From NCBI GenBank assembly GCA_947454105.1, contig CANGIP010000008.1:1-64000 (forward strand): 64,000 bases of DNA, written 5' to 3'. The stretch comes from Actinomycetota bacterium (GTDB lineage: Bacteria > Actinomycetota > Acidimicrobiia > Acidimicrobiales > Ilumatobacteraceae). Made by a program: the position numbers and the translations under genes. The notes below the pieces were generated by a model, which was not told the DNA's origin, made no database searches, and was given only the letters and a program-made list of their open reading frames with translations. Positions 38,740 through 45,702 of the stretch are shown here, in pieces. The number at the start of each line of letters is the position of its first letter. Within the stretch, counting starts at the first letter, position 1.

Positions 38740-39459
38740 TTACGCGAGGGGCGCATCAGGGTCGGCCATCGCAATCGCACAAGCGTCGGGTTCGGCGACT
38801 TGGGCTTGAGCAATTTCATCAACCGGAGATAGTTGTTCGCCGTTTCGCCATGCGTCGAGATACTTCTGAGGCCAGATCTTGCCGCGACGCACTTGCCACT
38901 CTTTGTCGGGGCACGGCCACGAAATTCCGAAGTGGGTATGGCAAGCCGAGTTGGTGGCGTTGCCAGTTTGACCCATCACGCCAAGTGGCGTCCCCGTTGT
39001 AACGACCTGACCTGCGACAACATCAACGGCAGCAAGATGGGCAAAGTAGTAACGCACGCCGTCGTTACCAATGAGCGAGACAAAGTGTCCGCCGCGATAC
39101 GCCGGGTTATTGCCACTGCCCGGCCAGTTGTCGACCGTGCTGATTTGAGTAACCGTTCCACTGGTTGGGGCGATCACGAGTGCTTTGCATCCGAAGACAT
39201 CGGCGGCTGGATAATCGTGATGGTCAGTCCCGTAACTCACGTTGCGCATTGCGAACGGAAAGACGTAGGTCGGGACCGGCACCGTGGTCGTTGTTGATGT
39301 AGTTGTCGACGAGGTTGATGACGTTGAGGTTGATGACGTTGATGTAGTGGTCGACGTTGTCGTGCTTGTTGATGGTTTTGGCGCGACTGTGGTCGTTGGG
39401 TGGGCGCAACTCAGAAGACCGATGCCCGCAACCAGAAGAAAGATCAGTCTTGCTTTGAT
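38740..39459 (-). CDS. M23-family (LytM-like) metallopeptidase lipoprotein with apparent ATC start
   Basis: Predicted cell-wall endopeptidase of 239 residues. From the codon at 39459 the frame reads a lipoprotein signal: KARLIFLLVAGIGLLSC, lipobox LLSC. A Thr/Ser stalk of about 40 residues and a LytM domain follow: zinc ligands HHDYPAAD, GGHFVSL, YYFAHL and CHTHFGIS. The first codon that completes this signal is ATC, not ATG/GTG/TTG; an in-frame TAG lies four codons upstream. TAGGGT sits exactly six bases before that ATC, the same spacing as at other starts here. The alternatives are CTG at 39447, or a base error or mutation from ATG. The GTG at 39282 would remove signal and stalk and is unlikely. 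Confidence 0.75.
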   Translation of the reverse strand: MKARLIFLLVAGIGLLSCAHPTTTVAPKPSTSTTTSTTTSTSSTSTSSTSSTTTSTTTTVPVPTYVFPFAMRNVSYGTDHHDYPAADVFGCKALVIAPTSGTVTQISTVDNWPGSGNNPAYRGGHFVSLIGNDGVRYYFAHLAAVDVVAGQVVTTGTPLGVMGQTGNATNSACHTHFGISWPCPDKEWQVRRGKIWPQKYLDAWRNGEQLSPVDEIAQAQVAEPDACAIAMADPDAPLA

Positions 39460-39465
39460 CCCCTC

Positions 39466-39471
39466 ACCCTA
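39466..39471 (-). promoter_or_regulatory. -10 element TAGGGT for M23 lipoprotein
   Basis: Read on the minus strand, TAGGGT lies six bases before the ATC codon proposed as start at 39459. Confidence 0.4.
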
Positions 39472-39485
39472 GGTGATGGTCATTT

Positions 39486-39540
39486 GTGATTCTGGTGCAG
39501 AATCGTTGCGAAATACGCAATGATTCTGCACCAGAATCAC
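39486..39540. repeat. Long palindromic hairpin repeat, family B, copy 1
   Basis: A 19-bp perfect inverted repeat (outer GTGATTCTGGTG / CACCAGAATCAC), one mismatched pair, five more base pairs and a 5-base loop. It shares the outer 12 bases and the architecture with copy 2 at 57885-57943. It lies between the M23 gene and tRNA-Arg. Confidence 0.8.
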
Positions 39541-39560
39541 GAGGTAGTCTGCTTGTTGTT

Positions 39561-39633
39561 GCCCACGTAGCTCAGTGGATAGAGCGTCTGCCTCCGGAGC
39601 AGAAGGTCGTAGGTCCGATTCCTACCGTGGGCG
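39561..39633 (+). tRNA. tRNA-Arg (anticodon CCG)
   Basis: Full cloverleaf: acceptor GCCCACG/CGTGGGC, D stem GCTC/GAGC with G18-G19, anticodon stem TCTGC/GCAGA around loop CTCCGGA (anticodon CCG, reads CGG), variable loop AGGTC, T stem GTAGG/CCTAC. CCA is not encoded. The T loop reads TCCGATT, so position 55 is C instead of the near-universal U. That is odd and may weaken the D-loop contact. Confidence 0.92.
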
Positions 39634-39659
39634 CACAAGAAACAGTGAGCAACATCTGC

Positions 39660-39709
39660 GATCTGGTCTGGCGAAGTAGTAGAAAACCTCAGCTAATTCC
39701 GACCAGATC
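39660..39709. repeat. 50-bp palindromic repeat, family A, copy 2
   Basis: Same arms as copy 1 at 23321 (GATCTGGTC / GACCAGATC), same 50-base length and the same AGAAAACCTCAGC core; the spacers on each side of the core differ. Here it ends nine bases before the stop codon of the collagen-like gene (39718-39720, minus strand). Confidence 0.75.
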
Positions 39710-39717
39710 GCCAGGTC

Positions 39718-41193
39718 CTAGAAGCCGCGAATTGGGCGGACGGACATTGAAGCGGACTTGTAATAAACATATCGATTGCCACTGCTGAAATCTAGTAACA
39801 GTGTGAGATCGCCGTCGGAACTCTCTGTTGAACTCCAGTAATAGTTAGAGAAACCGTCTCGCAGTGTCCCGCCCAAACACGGAAAAGTGTCAGAATTTTC
39901 TCGAACGTATTTACATACTTCTAAGAGTTCATCCGACGAAGGCAACCACCAGTCGGAGGCAGTTGCTGTTGAATATTTATCAGCTAGCCCAGCAGCAAAG
40001 CTACTCCTGGCGACACCACCGAGAATATGTGCAGCAACGATCAATGCTGTTGCTTCTCGTCCCGTACCTATTAAGTGATGGCTAAATGATGTTTGTTTGT
40101 CTTTTAAATAATTTGCGTTGCAAACTAGATCCGCGTTCGGTCCACAATTGATCACATTCGTCGCCCATGGCGCAACACCAGCATCGGTTGGTGCCATTTC
40201 TAAATAGTCGTACTCGGGAATCTCATTTGTCGTATCGACATAAAAGATTGTTCCGCCTCCCGGACCTTGCACACCAACTTCGCAAAGTGTGGTTCCGTCG
40301 GCACCACATACGCTGCGCGCCGTAAATCCAGTCGGCGATGATGTTCCTGGAGGACCAGCCGGACCAGTAGCGCCTTGCTCACCCGCAGCACCTTGCTCAC
40401 CCGCAGGACCCTGTTCACCCGCAGGACCCTGTTCACCAACATCGCCCGTAGCGCCACGCTCTCCTTGTTCACCCGCAGGACCTTGCTCACCCGCAGGACC
40501 TTGCTCACCCGCAGGACCCTGCTCACCCGCAGGACCCTGCTCACCCGAGGGACCCTGCTCACCCGCAGGACCTTGCTCTCCCGCAGGACCCTGTTCACCA
40601 ACATCGCCCGTAGCGCCACGCTCTCCTTGTTCACCCGCAGGACCTTGCTCACCCGCAGGACCCTGCTGCCCGAGTCCAGCTAATTCAGTTGGGAAAATAT
40701 CTACCGACGCGTAGTAACCGGTGATATCAATCAAAATTTCCATCGTCGCGTTGTCGTCGCTATATGCATCGAAAACAACTTTGATTTTTCCCGCGCCGCT
40801 TCCGACAGTCGTCAACTTCACGGTGACGGCGCTGGCCACGGTTCCACCAGCTCCCACGTTGAGGTTTGAGGTCGTTGCCTTACCAGTGGCATCGCCAGGA
40901 CGAATCGATACAAAACTTGCATCTGAGGCATCAACAGCGGTGACGGTCAATGAAACTGCAGTCGCGCCAACTGGCACAACCGAACCAACAATCATGAAAT
41001 CCTGTTCAACGCCCTCAACAACCGACACCAGACCCAAATCTGAACGGGTGTCAACAACACGTTCTGGAGTCACCGGCACGAACAAGCTCACGGTTGACGA
41101 AGAACCAGTTGCCCGAACCACTGCCATTCCGCCTGCACCAACCACCGACGTCACTAAAACGCCAGCAATAAAGCCTCGAAAACCCTTCAACAT
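39718..41193 (-). CDS. Secreted collagen-like (Gly-X-Y) protein with Lcl/DUF1566-type C-terminal domain
   Basis: 491 residues. A signal peptide or membrane anchor (about 1-28) is followed by an N-terminal beta domain with [13 protein letters not shown] (about 38-165), a motif seen in secreted actinobacterial proteins. A Gly-X-Y collagen-like tract of about 36 triplets follows (175-283), built from GPAGEQG units with two copies of [13 protein letters not shown]. The C-terminal domain (about 288-491) has [26 protein letters not shown] and YYWSSTESS...VRPIRGF, the pattern of Lcl/DUF1566 domains of collagen-like adhesins. Likely a trimeric surface stalk with an adhesive head. ATG at 41193. Confidence 0.88.
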   Translation of the reverse strand: MLKGFRGFIAGVLVTSVVGAGGMAVVRATGSSSTVSLFVPVTPERVVDTRSDLGLVSVVEGVEQDFMIVGSVVPVGATAVSLTVTAVDASDASFVSIRPGDATGKATTSNLNVGAGGTVASAVTVKLTTVGSGAGKIKVVFDAYSDDNATMEILIDITGYYASVDIFPTELAGLGQQGPAGEQGPAGEQGERGATGDVGEQGPAGEQGPAGEQGPSGEQGPAGEQGPAGEQGPAGEQGPAGEQGERGATGDVGEQGPAGEQGPAGEQGAAGEQGATGPAGPPGTSSPTGFTARSVCGADGTTLCEVGVQGPGGGTIFYVDTTNEIPEYDYLEMAPTDAGVAPWATNVINCGPNADLVCNANYLKDKQTSFSHHLIGTGREATALIVAAHILGGVARSSFAAGLADKYSTATASDWWLPSSDELLEVCKYVRENSDTFPCLGGTLRDGFSNYYWSSTESSDGDLTLLLDFSSGNRYVYYKSASMSVRPIRGF

Positions 41194-41309
41194 CAGATCC
41201 CGCTTCCCTCAGAAACTGCCAAAATGGCTGAACAAGAGTCAAAGGTAGTATTTCACTACATCTCGTGTCCAACGGGGAGACTCACCAGGTCCCTCCTGGG
41301 AACCGCCGC

Positions 41310-42467
41310 CTAACTGGCGTTGCTGGGATCTGGCGCTTTTGTTGGGCTTGAGATCAACAGGCCGTCGGCACCTAGCGCCACCAACTTGTTGTAGAACTCG
41401 GTGGTTTCTTGCGCCGAATCATTCATCCACACCCACACCGCGCGGTTCTCGGCATGCGCACGATCAAACGTTTCTTGCGTCAACACTTCAACGCCTTCGT
41501 ACACCGGAGGGGCCTGCATGATCACGTCGCGCGGGTCAAGCGCACCGCCAGCGAGGTACCAATTGACCAATGAGTCTTGGCCAGGGCTCGTTGCCACGTC
41601 AGGAATTGCGTTACGGAACTCTGTCATCACTTCATCGTTAAACGAGACGACAACGATCGACTTCTCACGGTGTGTTTCTTTGATCAACCGCGCTAATTCA
41701 TGAGCAGCAGCTTTTGCGCGGTCAATTTGAATTTCACCGGTTGCAGTTTCAGGAATTTTGAGTTCAACATTCAGTATGTGATTCGGGAAAGCCAGTGAAA
41801 CCTTTTCAAATGTTGTGATACCGAAATCATCGGCGCTAAATCCTTCTGGTGCTGGCTGATCACCAGTACGAATGCCGCGGTAAATGTACGCGTCATCAGC
41901 AAGTTCGTGATCGCTCCACACACCACCCGAGAACCAATAAGCATTGTCCATTGCCTCAAGTTCGGCTGCGGTGTACGAACTCACAAGACCCGTGTTATTA
42001 GTGAGACGATCAACGGTGTTGTCGTGTTGCACCATCAACACACCATCACTACTGAGCATCACATCCATTTCAAGAACGTCAGCACCATTGAGCGCTGCTT
42101 CGGTGAACGCGTACATCGTTGAGTGCGGCCAGTCAAAGTCGCCACCAGCGTGGGCAATAATCACTGGACGATCAAGCGCGAGCAAATCAGTAATAGTGGT
42201 CGCCTCTGGAGCAACGACCTGATCAATCGCGGCCAGAGGAGCTTCAGTCACGGCAACTGCTGCATCGGTAGTCGGCACTGTCGTCGCAACATCGGTGTTC
42301 GCAACTGTTTCGGCCACCGACGTGCTTGAGGCGTCGTCCCCGCTGCACGCCCCGACCATGGTTGCGAGAACGGCAACGACTGCGAAGGCCGAAAAACGAC
42401 GAATTGAACTATGACAATCTGATCTATGACGATCTGAACTATGACCTGACTTCATGCGGGATGACAT
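41310..42467 (-). CDS. Glycerophosphodiester phosphodiesterase lipoprotein
   Basis: Releases glycerol-3-phosphate from deacylated phospholipids outside the membrane. The lipobox VGAC follows a hydrophobic stretch (AFAVVAVLATMVGAC), then a Thr/Ala linker. The GDPD TIM barrel starts with VIIAHAGGDFDWPHSTMYAF (catalytic His-Gly-Gly and Asn/Thr site) and has ADVLEMDVMLSSDGVLMVQHD (metal-binding Glu/Asp and His). The start is uncertain: ATG at 42467 is used, ATG at 42455 is possible. The region before the lipobox encodes a 5-residue repeat (HSSDR, HRSDC, HSSIR) because the DNA holds 15-bp repeats; see the ATGAC array. Confidence 0.87.
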   Translation of the reverse strand: MSSRMKSGHSSDRHRSDCHSSIRRFSAFAVVAVLATMVGACSGDDASSTSVAETVANTDVATTVPTTDAAVAVTEAPLAAIDQVVAPEATTITDLLALDRPVIIAHAGGDFDWPHSTMYAFTEAALNGADVLEMDVMLSSDGVLMVQHDNTVDRLTNNTGLVSSYTAAELEAMDNAYWFSGGVWSDHELADDAYIYRGIRTGDQPAPEGFSADDFGITTFEKVSLAFPNHILNVELKIPETATGEIQIDRAKAAAHELARLIKETHREKSIVVVSFNDEVMTEFRNAIPDVATSPGQDSLVNWYLAGGALDPRDVIMQAPPVYEGVEVLTQETFDRAHAENRAVWVWMNDSAQETTEFYNKLVALGADGLLISSPTKAPDPSNAS

Positions 42468-42482
42468 TCCCCCATCATGACA
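42411..42482. repeat. ATGAC(A) tandem array at the 5' end of the GDPD gene
   Basis: ATGAC occurs at 42411, 42426, 42441, 42461 and 42477 (spacings 15, 15, 20, 16). The last reads ATGACAG, the complement of the CTGTCAT half-site of enterobacterial Pho boxes. The array overlaps the start of the coding region. Confidence 0.5.
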
Positions 42483-42542
42483 GCCATATCCCGACGATCT
42501 GGACCTCCTGAATTTCCAGCACATGAACCCTCAGGGAAATCG

Positions 42543-42572
42543 CCCAAAACAATTTTGGGAAATTTCCCAAAA
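42543..42572. promoter_or_regulatory. Overlapping palindromes between divergent lipoprotein genes
   Basis: CCCAAAA-caa-TTTTGGG (42543-42559) overlaps the perfect 16-base palindrome TTGGGAAATTTCCCAA (42555-42570). It lies between the GDPD gene and the lipoprotein at 42647 and could be a shared operator. Confidence 0.45.
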
Positions 42573-42646
42573 AAGTGCGAGGTTCCCCTAAATCACTCCT
42601 CTTGAACACCACGCAGCCATACGGGTTGCCTGAACAAAGGGAAATC

Positions 42647-43330
42647 ATGAAGAACATCCGCCACATCAATATCCGCAATACCGCAATCGCAATCGTCACC
42701 CTCGCTGGCCTGGCAGTTGCAACAACGGCTTGTTTCGGCAACTCATCAGCCGATTCTGCAAGCAAGTCGCTCAACGCCACCATCGAAGCAGCGGCCGATC
42801 AGCCCGAGTCCGCCGCCAAGGATGAATCACCTGCAGCAACTTCAAGTGTCACTACCGAAGTTGAATCACCGGCCCTGTCAACCGCAACACCTTCGACCGC
42901 CGCACCATCAAGCCCTGAAGTCTCACCAGAGACTGAAGCTCCAGAAACAGAAACTGCACCAAGCACTGAAGCCCCGACGACAACTACTCCTTCAGCATCA
43001 GCCCCCTCAACTCCTGGAATCGTGTTACTGCCGACAATTCATTTCGTCACCTTTGCAAAAGACGGTCTCAATATCTCAACGTCAATTCTTGTTGAAGAAG
43101 GTGGCGCTGGCCGCAATGACATCGTCTCAGTTGAAATGTCGTACACCAAGTTCGGTGTCACCCGCACTGTTGCCGCAACCCAAGCAAGTTCAACCACCAC
43201 ATCAAGCCTCTGGCTCATTGATGGCCTGATGTTGCGAGCTGGCGACACGGTCACAATCCATGCAGTTGATGCTCGTGGAAACTCTGATGACATGACTGCC
43301 ACTGTGACGCTCACAACCTCAATGGGCTGA
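42647..43330 (+). CDS. Small lipoprotein with Ser/Thr/Pro/Glu stalk and beta domain
   Basis: 227 residues. A lipoprotein signal (IAIVTLAGLAVATTAC) is followed by a long Ser/Thr/Pro/Glu-rich linker (about 35-120). A compact C-terminal beta domain of about 100 residues ends in GDTVTIHAVDARGNSDDMTATVTLTTSMG, reminiscent of Ig-like folds. Family not recognised. ATG at 42647 has AAAGGG eight bases upstream; an in-frame ATG 24 codons earlier has no such site. A strong intrinsic terminator follows. Confidence 0.8.
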   Translation: MKNIRHINIRNTAIAIVTLAGLAVATTACFGNSSADSASKSLNATIEAAADQPESAAKDESPAATSSVTTEVESPALSTATPSTAAPSSPEVSPETEAPETETAPSTEAPTTTTPSASAPSTPGIVLLPTIHFVTFAKDGLNISTSILVEEGGAGRNDIVSVEMSYTKFGVTRTVAATQASSTTTSSLWLIDGLMLRAGDTVTIHAVDARGNSDDMTATVTLTTSMG

Positions 43331-43356
43331 GCAAGTTCACATCAACCCAGTAAAAA

Positions 43357-43395
43357 CAAAAGCGACGGTTCGGGATTCCCGAGCCGTCGCTTTTT
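43357..43395. terminator. Bidirectional intrinsic terminator
   Basis: AAAAGCGACGG ... CCGTCGCTTTTT stem enclosing an inner CGGG/CCCG pairing, A-run on one side and T-run on the other. It lies between the convergent lipoprotein and yqeY-like genes and serves both strands. Confidence 0.9.
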
Positions 43396-43412
43396 CATTT
43401 CTTAAACTTTCG

Positions 43413-43883
43413 TTAGTTCAACGCCGACTTCACTGCAGCGGCAATCGCCGAACCATCCGCCGATGCACCAACACGATCTTTCACTGCCTTAATCACGCCA
43501 CCCATAGCTTTCGGACCGGTTTGACCATTGGCAGCCGCATTGGCAACTTCTTCAGCAACAATCGCCGCAAGCGCATCGGCATCCATAGCTGCCGGCAAAT
43601 ACTTCTCGATGATTTCCATCTCTTTACGTTCTTTAGTTGCCGAATCAGCACGACCAGCTTGCTCGTAGATATCAGCCGACTCAGCACGCTTTTTCACTTC
43701 AGAGCGCAACAGGTTGATGATCTGATCATCGCTCAACACCACTGCCTCGGCACCAGCAACTTCGGCATTCATAATTGCCGCTAACGCCATGCGCAAAGTT
43801 GACTTCAATAAGTCATCGCCTGCCCGCACCGCATCGTTGATATCGGCTTGGATACGACTTTTCAGACCACTCTCAGTACTCAT
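43413..43883 (-). CDS. GatB/YqeY domain-containing protein
   Basis: 156-residue YqeY-family protein related to the tail domain of the GatB amidotransferase subunit; a tRNA-binding role is assumed for the family. LKSRIQADINDAVRAGDDLLKSTLRMALAAIMNAEV is the helical N-terminus. The C-terminal YqeY tail contains EIIEKYLPAAMDADALAAIVAEEV and GPKAMGGVIKAVKDRVGASADGSAIAAAVKSAL. Divergent from the unknown gene at 43926. Confidence 0.93.
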   Translation of the reverse strand: MSTESGLKSRIQADINDAVRAGDDLLKSTLRMALAAIMNAEVAGAEAVVLSDDQIINLLRSEVKKRAESADIYEQAGRADSATKERKEMEIIEKYLPAAMDADALAAIVAEEVANAAANGQTGPKAMGGVIKAVKDRVGASADGSAIAAAVKSALN

Positions 43884-43911
43884 AGACCCATTCTGACGCG
43901 TTTTACACCGC

Positions 43912-43917
43912 TAGCCT
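43912..43917 (+). promoter_or_regulatory. -10 element TAGCCT for gene at 43926
   Basis: TAGCCT lies eight bases before the GTG at 43926; a leaderless or nearly leaderless transcript is likely. Confidence 0.35.
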
Positions 43918-43925
43918 CGTCTCTC

Positions 43926-44537
43926 GTGAATCAAGTTAAAAATCGTCTCGCTGCCCTGTCCATGCTCGATCGTGCTTTCCGCAATCTTCCCGATGCCACA
44001 ATCACCGCTCTCTACGAGGGGCTCGACGAAGAAGGCCAAGACGCCATTCAGCACATCGCCAGCGTTAAAGGCGAAGACCTCGCGATGCCCGAACTAATTG
44101 CCGCCATTCGCGTCTGCGTCTCGAAGGGCCGCATTAATGGCGACCTCGAGCGCATGTCACTCGTGCTCACCGACAAGTGCCTCGCCGAATGCATTGAAGC
44201 GCTTGGCGAAAACTCCGATGACCCCAGCGAAGAAAACCTTCGCGAAGTTCTTCCGGCCATTATCAAGAACCACACTTTGCCCACCACCCAAGTCATGTTG
44301 GCCTCAGTGGTCACTGGTGAAGCCATTGCTTCGCCCATCATCACTCGTTTGCTCAAGAGCGATGATGAAATCAAGCTTCCGCCAGCCCCAGTTCTTGCAA
44401 TGACTCCTTTGGCTCCGCTCAAGGTTGACGATGCAGAACGCCTCGCACTTAAAGAACAGCGCAAGGCTCGCAAAGCTGCTGAGCAAGAAGAAGCTCGACG
44501 TCGTCGCGAGCAAATTGCCAACGCTCGCCGCAAGTAA
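43926..44537 (+). CDS. Conserved-looking hypothetical helical protein
   Basis: 203 residues, family not recognised. It is predicted all-helical and soluble: VKNRLAALSMLDRAFRNLPDATITALYEGLDEEGQDAIQHIA at the start, a region of acidic helices, then a Pro-rich hinge (LPPAPVLAMTPLAPLKV, about 148-165). A strongly charged C-terminal helix (ALKEQRKARKAAEQEEARRRREQIANARRK) could bind nucleic acid. GTG at 43926 fits the -10 spacing; the upstream frame to 43848 overlaps the 5' end of the divergent YqeY gene. Confidence 0.65.
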   Translation: MNQVKNRLAALSMLDRAFRNLPDATITALYEGLDEEGQDAIQHIASVKGEDLAMPELIAAIRVCVSKGRINGDLERMSLVLTDKCLAECIEALGENSDDPSEENLREVLPAIIKNHTLPTTQVMLASVVTGEAIASPIITRLLKSDDEIKLPPAPVLAMTPLAPLKVDDAERLALKEQRKARKAAEQEEARRRREQIANARRK

Positions 44538-44546
44538 TTCGTTTCG

Positions 44547-45608
44547 CTAGAGCAAATCAGGATCGTCGGGAATGCCGGCGTCGATAGGCACCTTGGTGCT
44601 GTTCAAAAACATTGCGACTAAGTGATAGTTGCCAACTGTGGCGATGAGATCAAGAACTTGTTCGTTTGAATAATGCTCGCCCAAGTTGCGCCACGTTGCA
44701 GCAGAAAGTGCGTATTCATTGTGTAATTCGTCGGCTGCAGTTAAAAGCATCTTGTCAATTGACGACCAGGTAGACGCCGAAGCACCTTTCTTCACCGCTT
44801 TGATTTCAGCAGCCGTGATATCGCAGCGCAACGCAATCTCCACATGTTGTGCCCACTCGTAACGCGAGTGACAATTCCAGCCGGTACGCAAAATTAATAG
44901 TTCACGATCGCGCGCCGTCAACGTGTTCTTTGACAACACATGCGTGGCAAACACCAACCAGCGCTTCAACATGTCGGGATGATTACCGAGTACTCCAAAA
45001 ATATTGAGCGGGTCACCGTTAGGGCCCGTGAGACCTTTCGAAAACATTTCGGCAAGTCGCGGATCTTCATTGCCATTTCGAATCGGCAAACGTGCTGGAG
45101 CATTTTTCTTTTCAAGATCAAGCAAAAACTTTTTGGCCTTCATGCCGCCCGCAAAACCCGTCAATGAACCGTTGGCACCAATCACTCGGTGACACGGCAC
45201 CACGATGCTGATCGGGTTACGGCCATTGGCAGTACCGACAGCCCGCGCTTTGTTCGGGTCGCCGAGAACTGTTGCCTGTTCGCCATAGCTCATAATTTCG
45301 CCGTACGGGATCGAACGCAGCACCTGCCACACGCTTTGCTGAAAGTCGGTCCCGTCTGGGTCGAGGGGTAGATCAAATTCGTGGCGAGTTCCGGCGAAGT
45401 ATTCATCAAGTTGCCCAATCGTGGCCTCGATGATCGGGCTCGTGCCCTTTTTGGCGCCAGCAAGTCCGGGCACGCGGCGGGGATCATCATTGGGCCACAA
45501 AATTGCCCGCAATCCCTGGGCCGAAGCAACCAGCGTCAGACGTCCGACTGGGCTTTTGTAACTCGAACTGGTCAAGGTCGACGTCGTCACTGGTTTTGTC
45601 GTGGGCAC
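44547..45608 (-). CDS. Fusion: O6-methylguanine-DNA methyltransferase + carboxymuconolactone-decarboxylase-like domain
   Basis: 353 residues with two unrelated halves. Residues about 15-165 form a complete Ogt/MGMT: FQQSVWQVLRSIPYGEIMSYGE (DNA-binding HTH), AVGTANGRNP (arginine finger region) and the acceptor PCHRVIG with Cys139. Residues about 182-353 are a carboxymuconolactone-decarboxylase/AhpD-like helical domain: LTARDRELLILRTGWNCHSRYEWAQHVEIAL, then EIKAVKKG and DLIATVGNYHLVAMFLNSTKVP. Both halves are intact in one frame with no start codon or ribosome site between them that suggests two genes. The CMD half lacks a CxxC pair, so peroxidase chemistry of the AhpD type is doubtful. Confidence 0.92.
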   Translation of the reverse strand: MPTTKPVTTSTLTSSSYKSPVGRLTLVASAQGLRAILWPNDDPRRVPGLAGAKKGTSPIIEATIGQLDEYFAGTRHEFDLPLDPDGTDFQQSVWQVLRSIPYGEIMSYGEQATVLGDPNKARAVGTANGRNPISIVVPCHRVIGANGSLTGFAGGMKAKKFLLDLEKKNAPARLPIRNGNEDPRLAEMFSKGLTGPNGDPLNIFGVLGNHPDMLKRWLVFATHVLSKNTLTARDRELLILRTGWNCHSRYEWAQHVEIALRCDITAAEIKAVKKGASASTWSSIDKMLLTAADELHNEYALSAATWRNLGEHYSNEQVLDLIATVGNYHLVAMFLNSTKVPIDAGIPDDPDLL

Positions 45609-45674
45609 CTCGTCATCTTGTCATCACCAGATAAACAACCACATCACGCAAGTTGCAGGTTGAAACGTACTTTG

Positions 45675-45687
45675 TTGTACCGTACAA
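45675..45687. promoter_or_regulatory. Palindromic operator-like site TTGTAC-C-GTACAA
   Basis: Perfect 6-1-6 palindrome 15 bases before the DHA2 transporter ATG. Typical of TetR/MarR-type operators that control drug exporters; no regulator gene is adjacent. Confidence 0.5.
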
Positions 45688-45702
45688 GTAAGAGAGGTAC
45701 AT

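Noticed and set aside
39282-39284. GTG at 39282 as start of the M23 peptidase
   Set aside because: The frame upstream continues through a Thr stalk to a lipobox, which would be lost.
40370-40670. Short regularly spaced repeats that could be mistaken for a CRISPR array
   Set aside because: They are 9- and 18-bp in-frame units without spacers, explained by the Gly-X-Y codons.
40289-40714. Long plus-strand ORFs rich in Pro/Ser/Cys over the collagen repeats
   Set aside because: They are antisense shadows of the GPAGEQG-coding repeats; no start signal and composition forced by the repeat.
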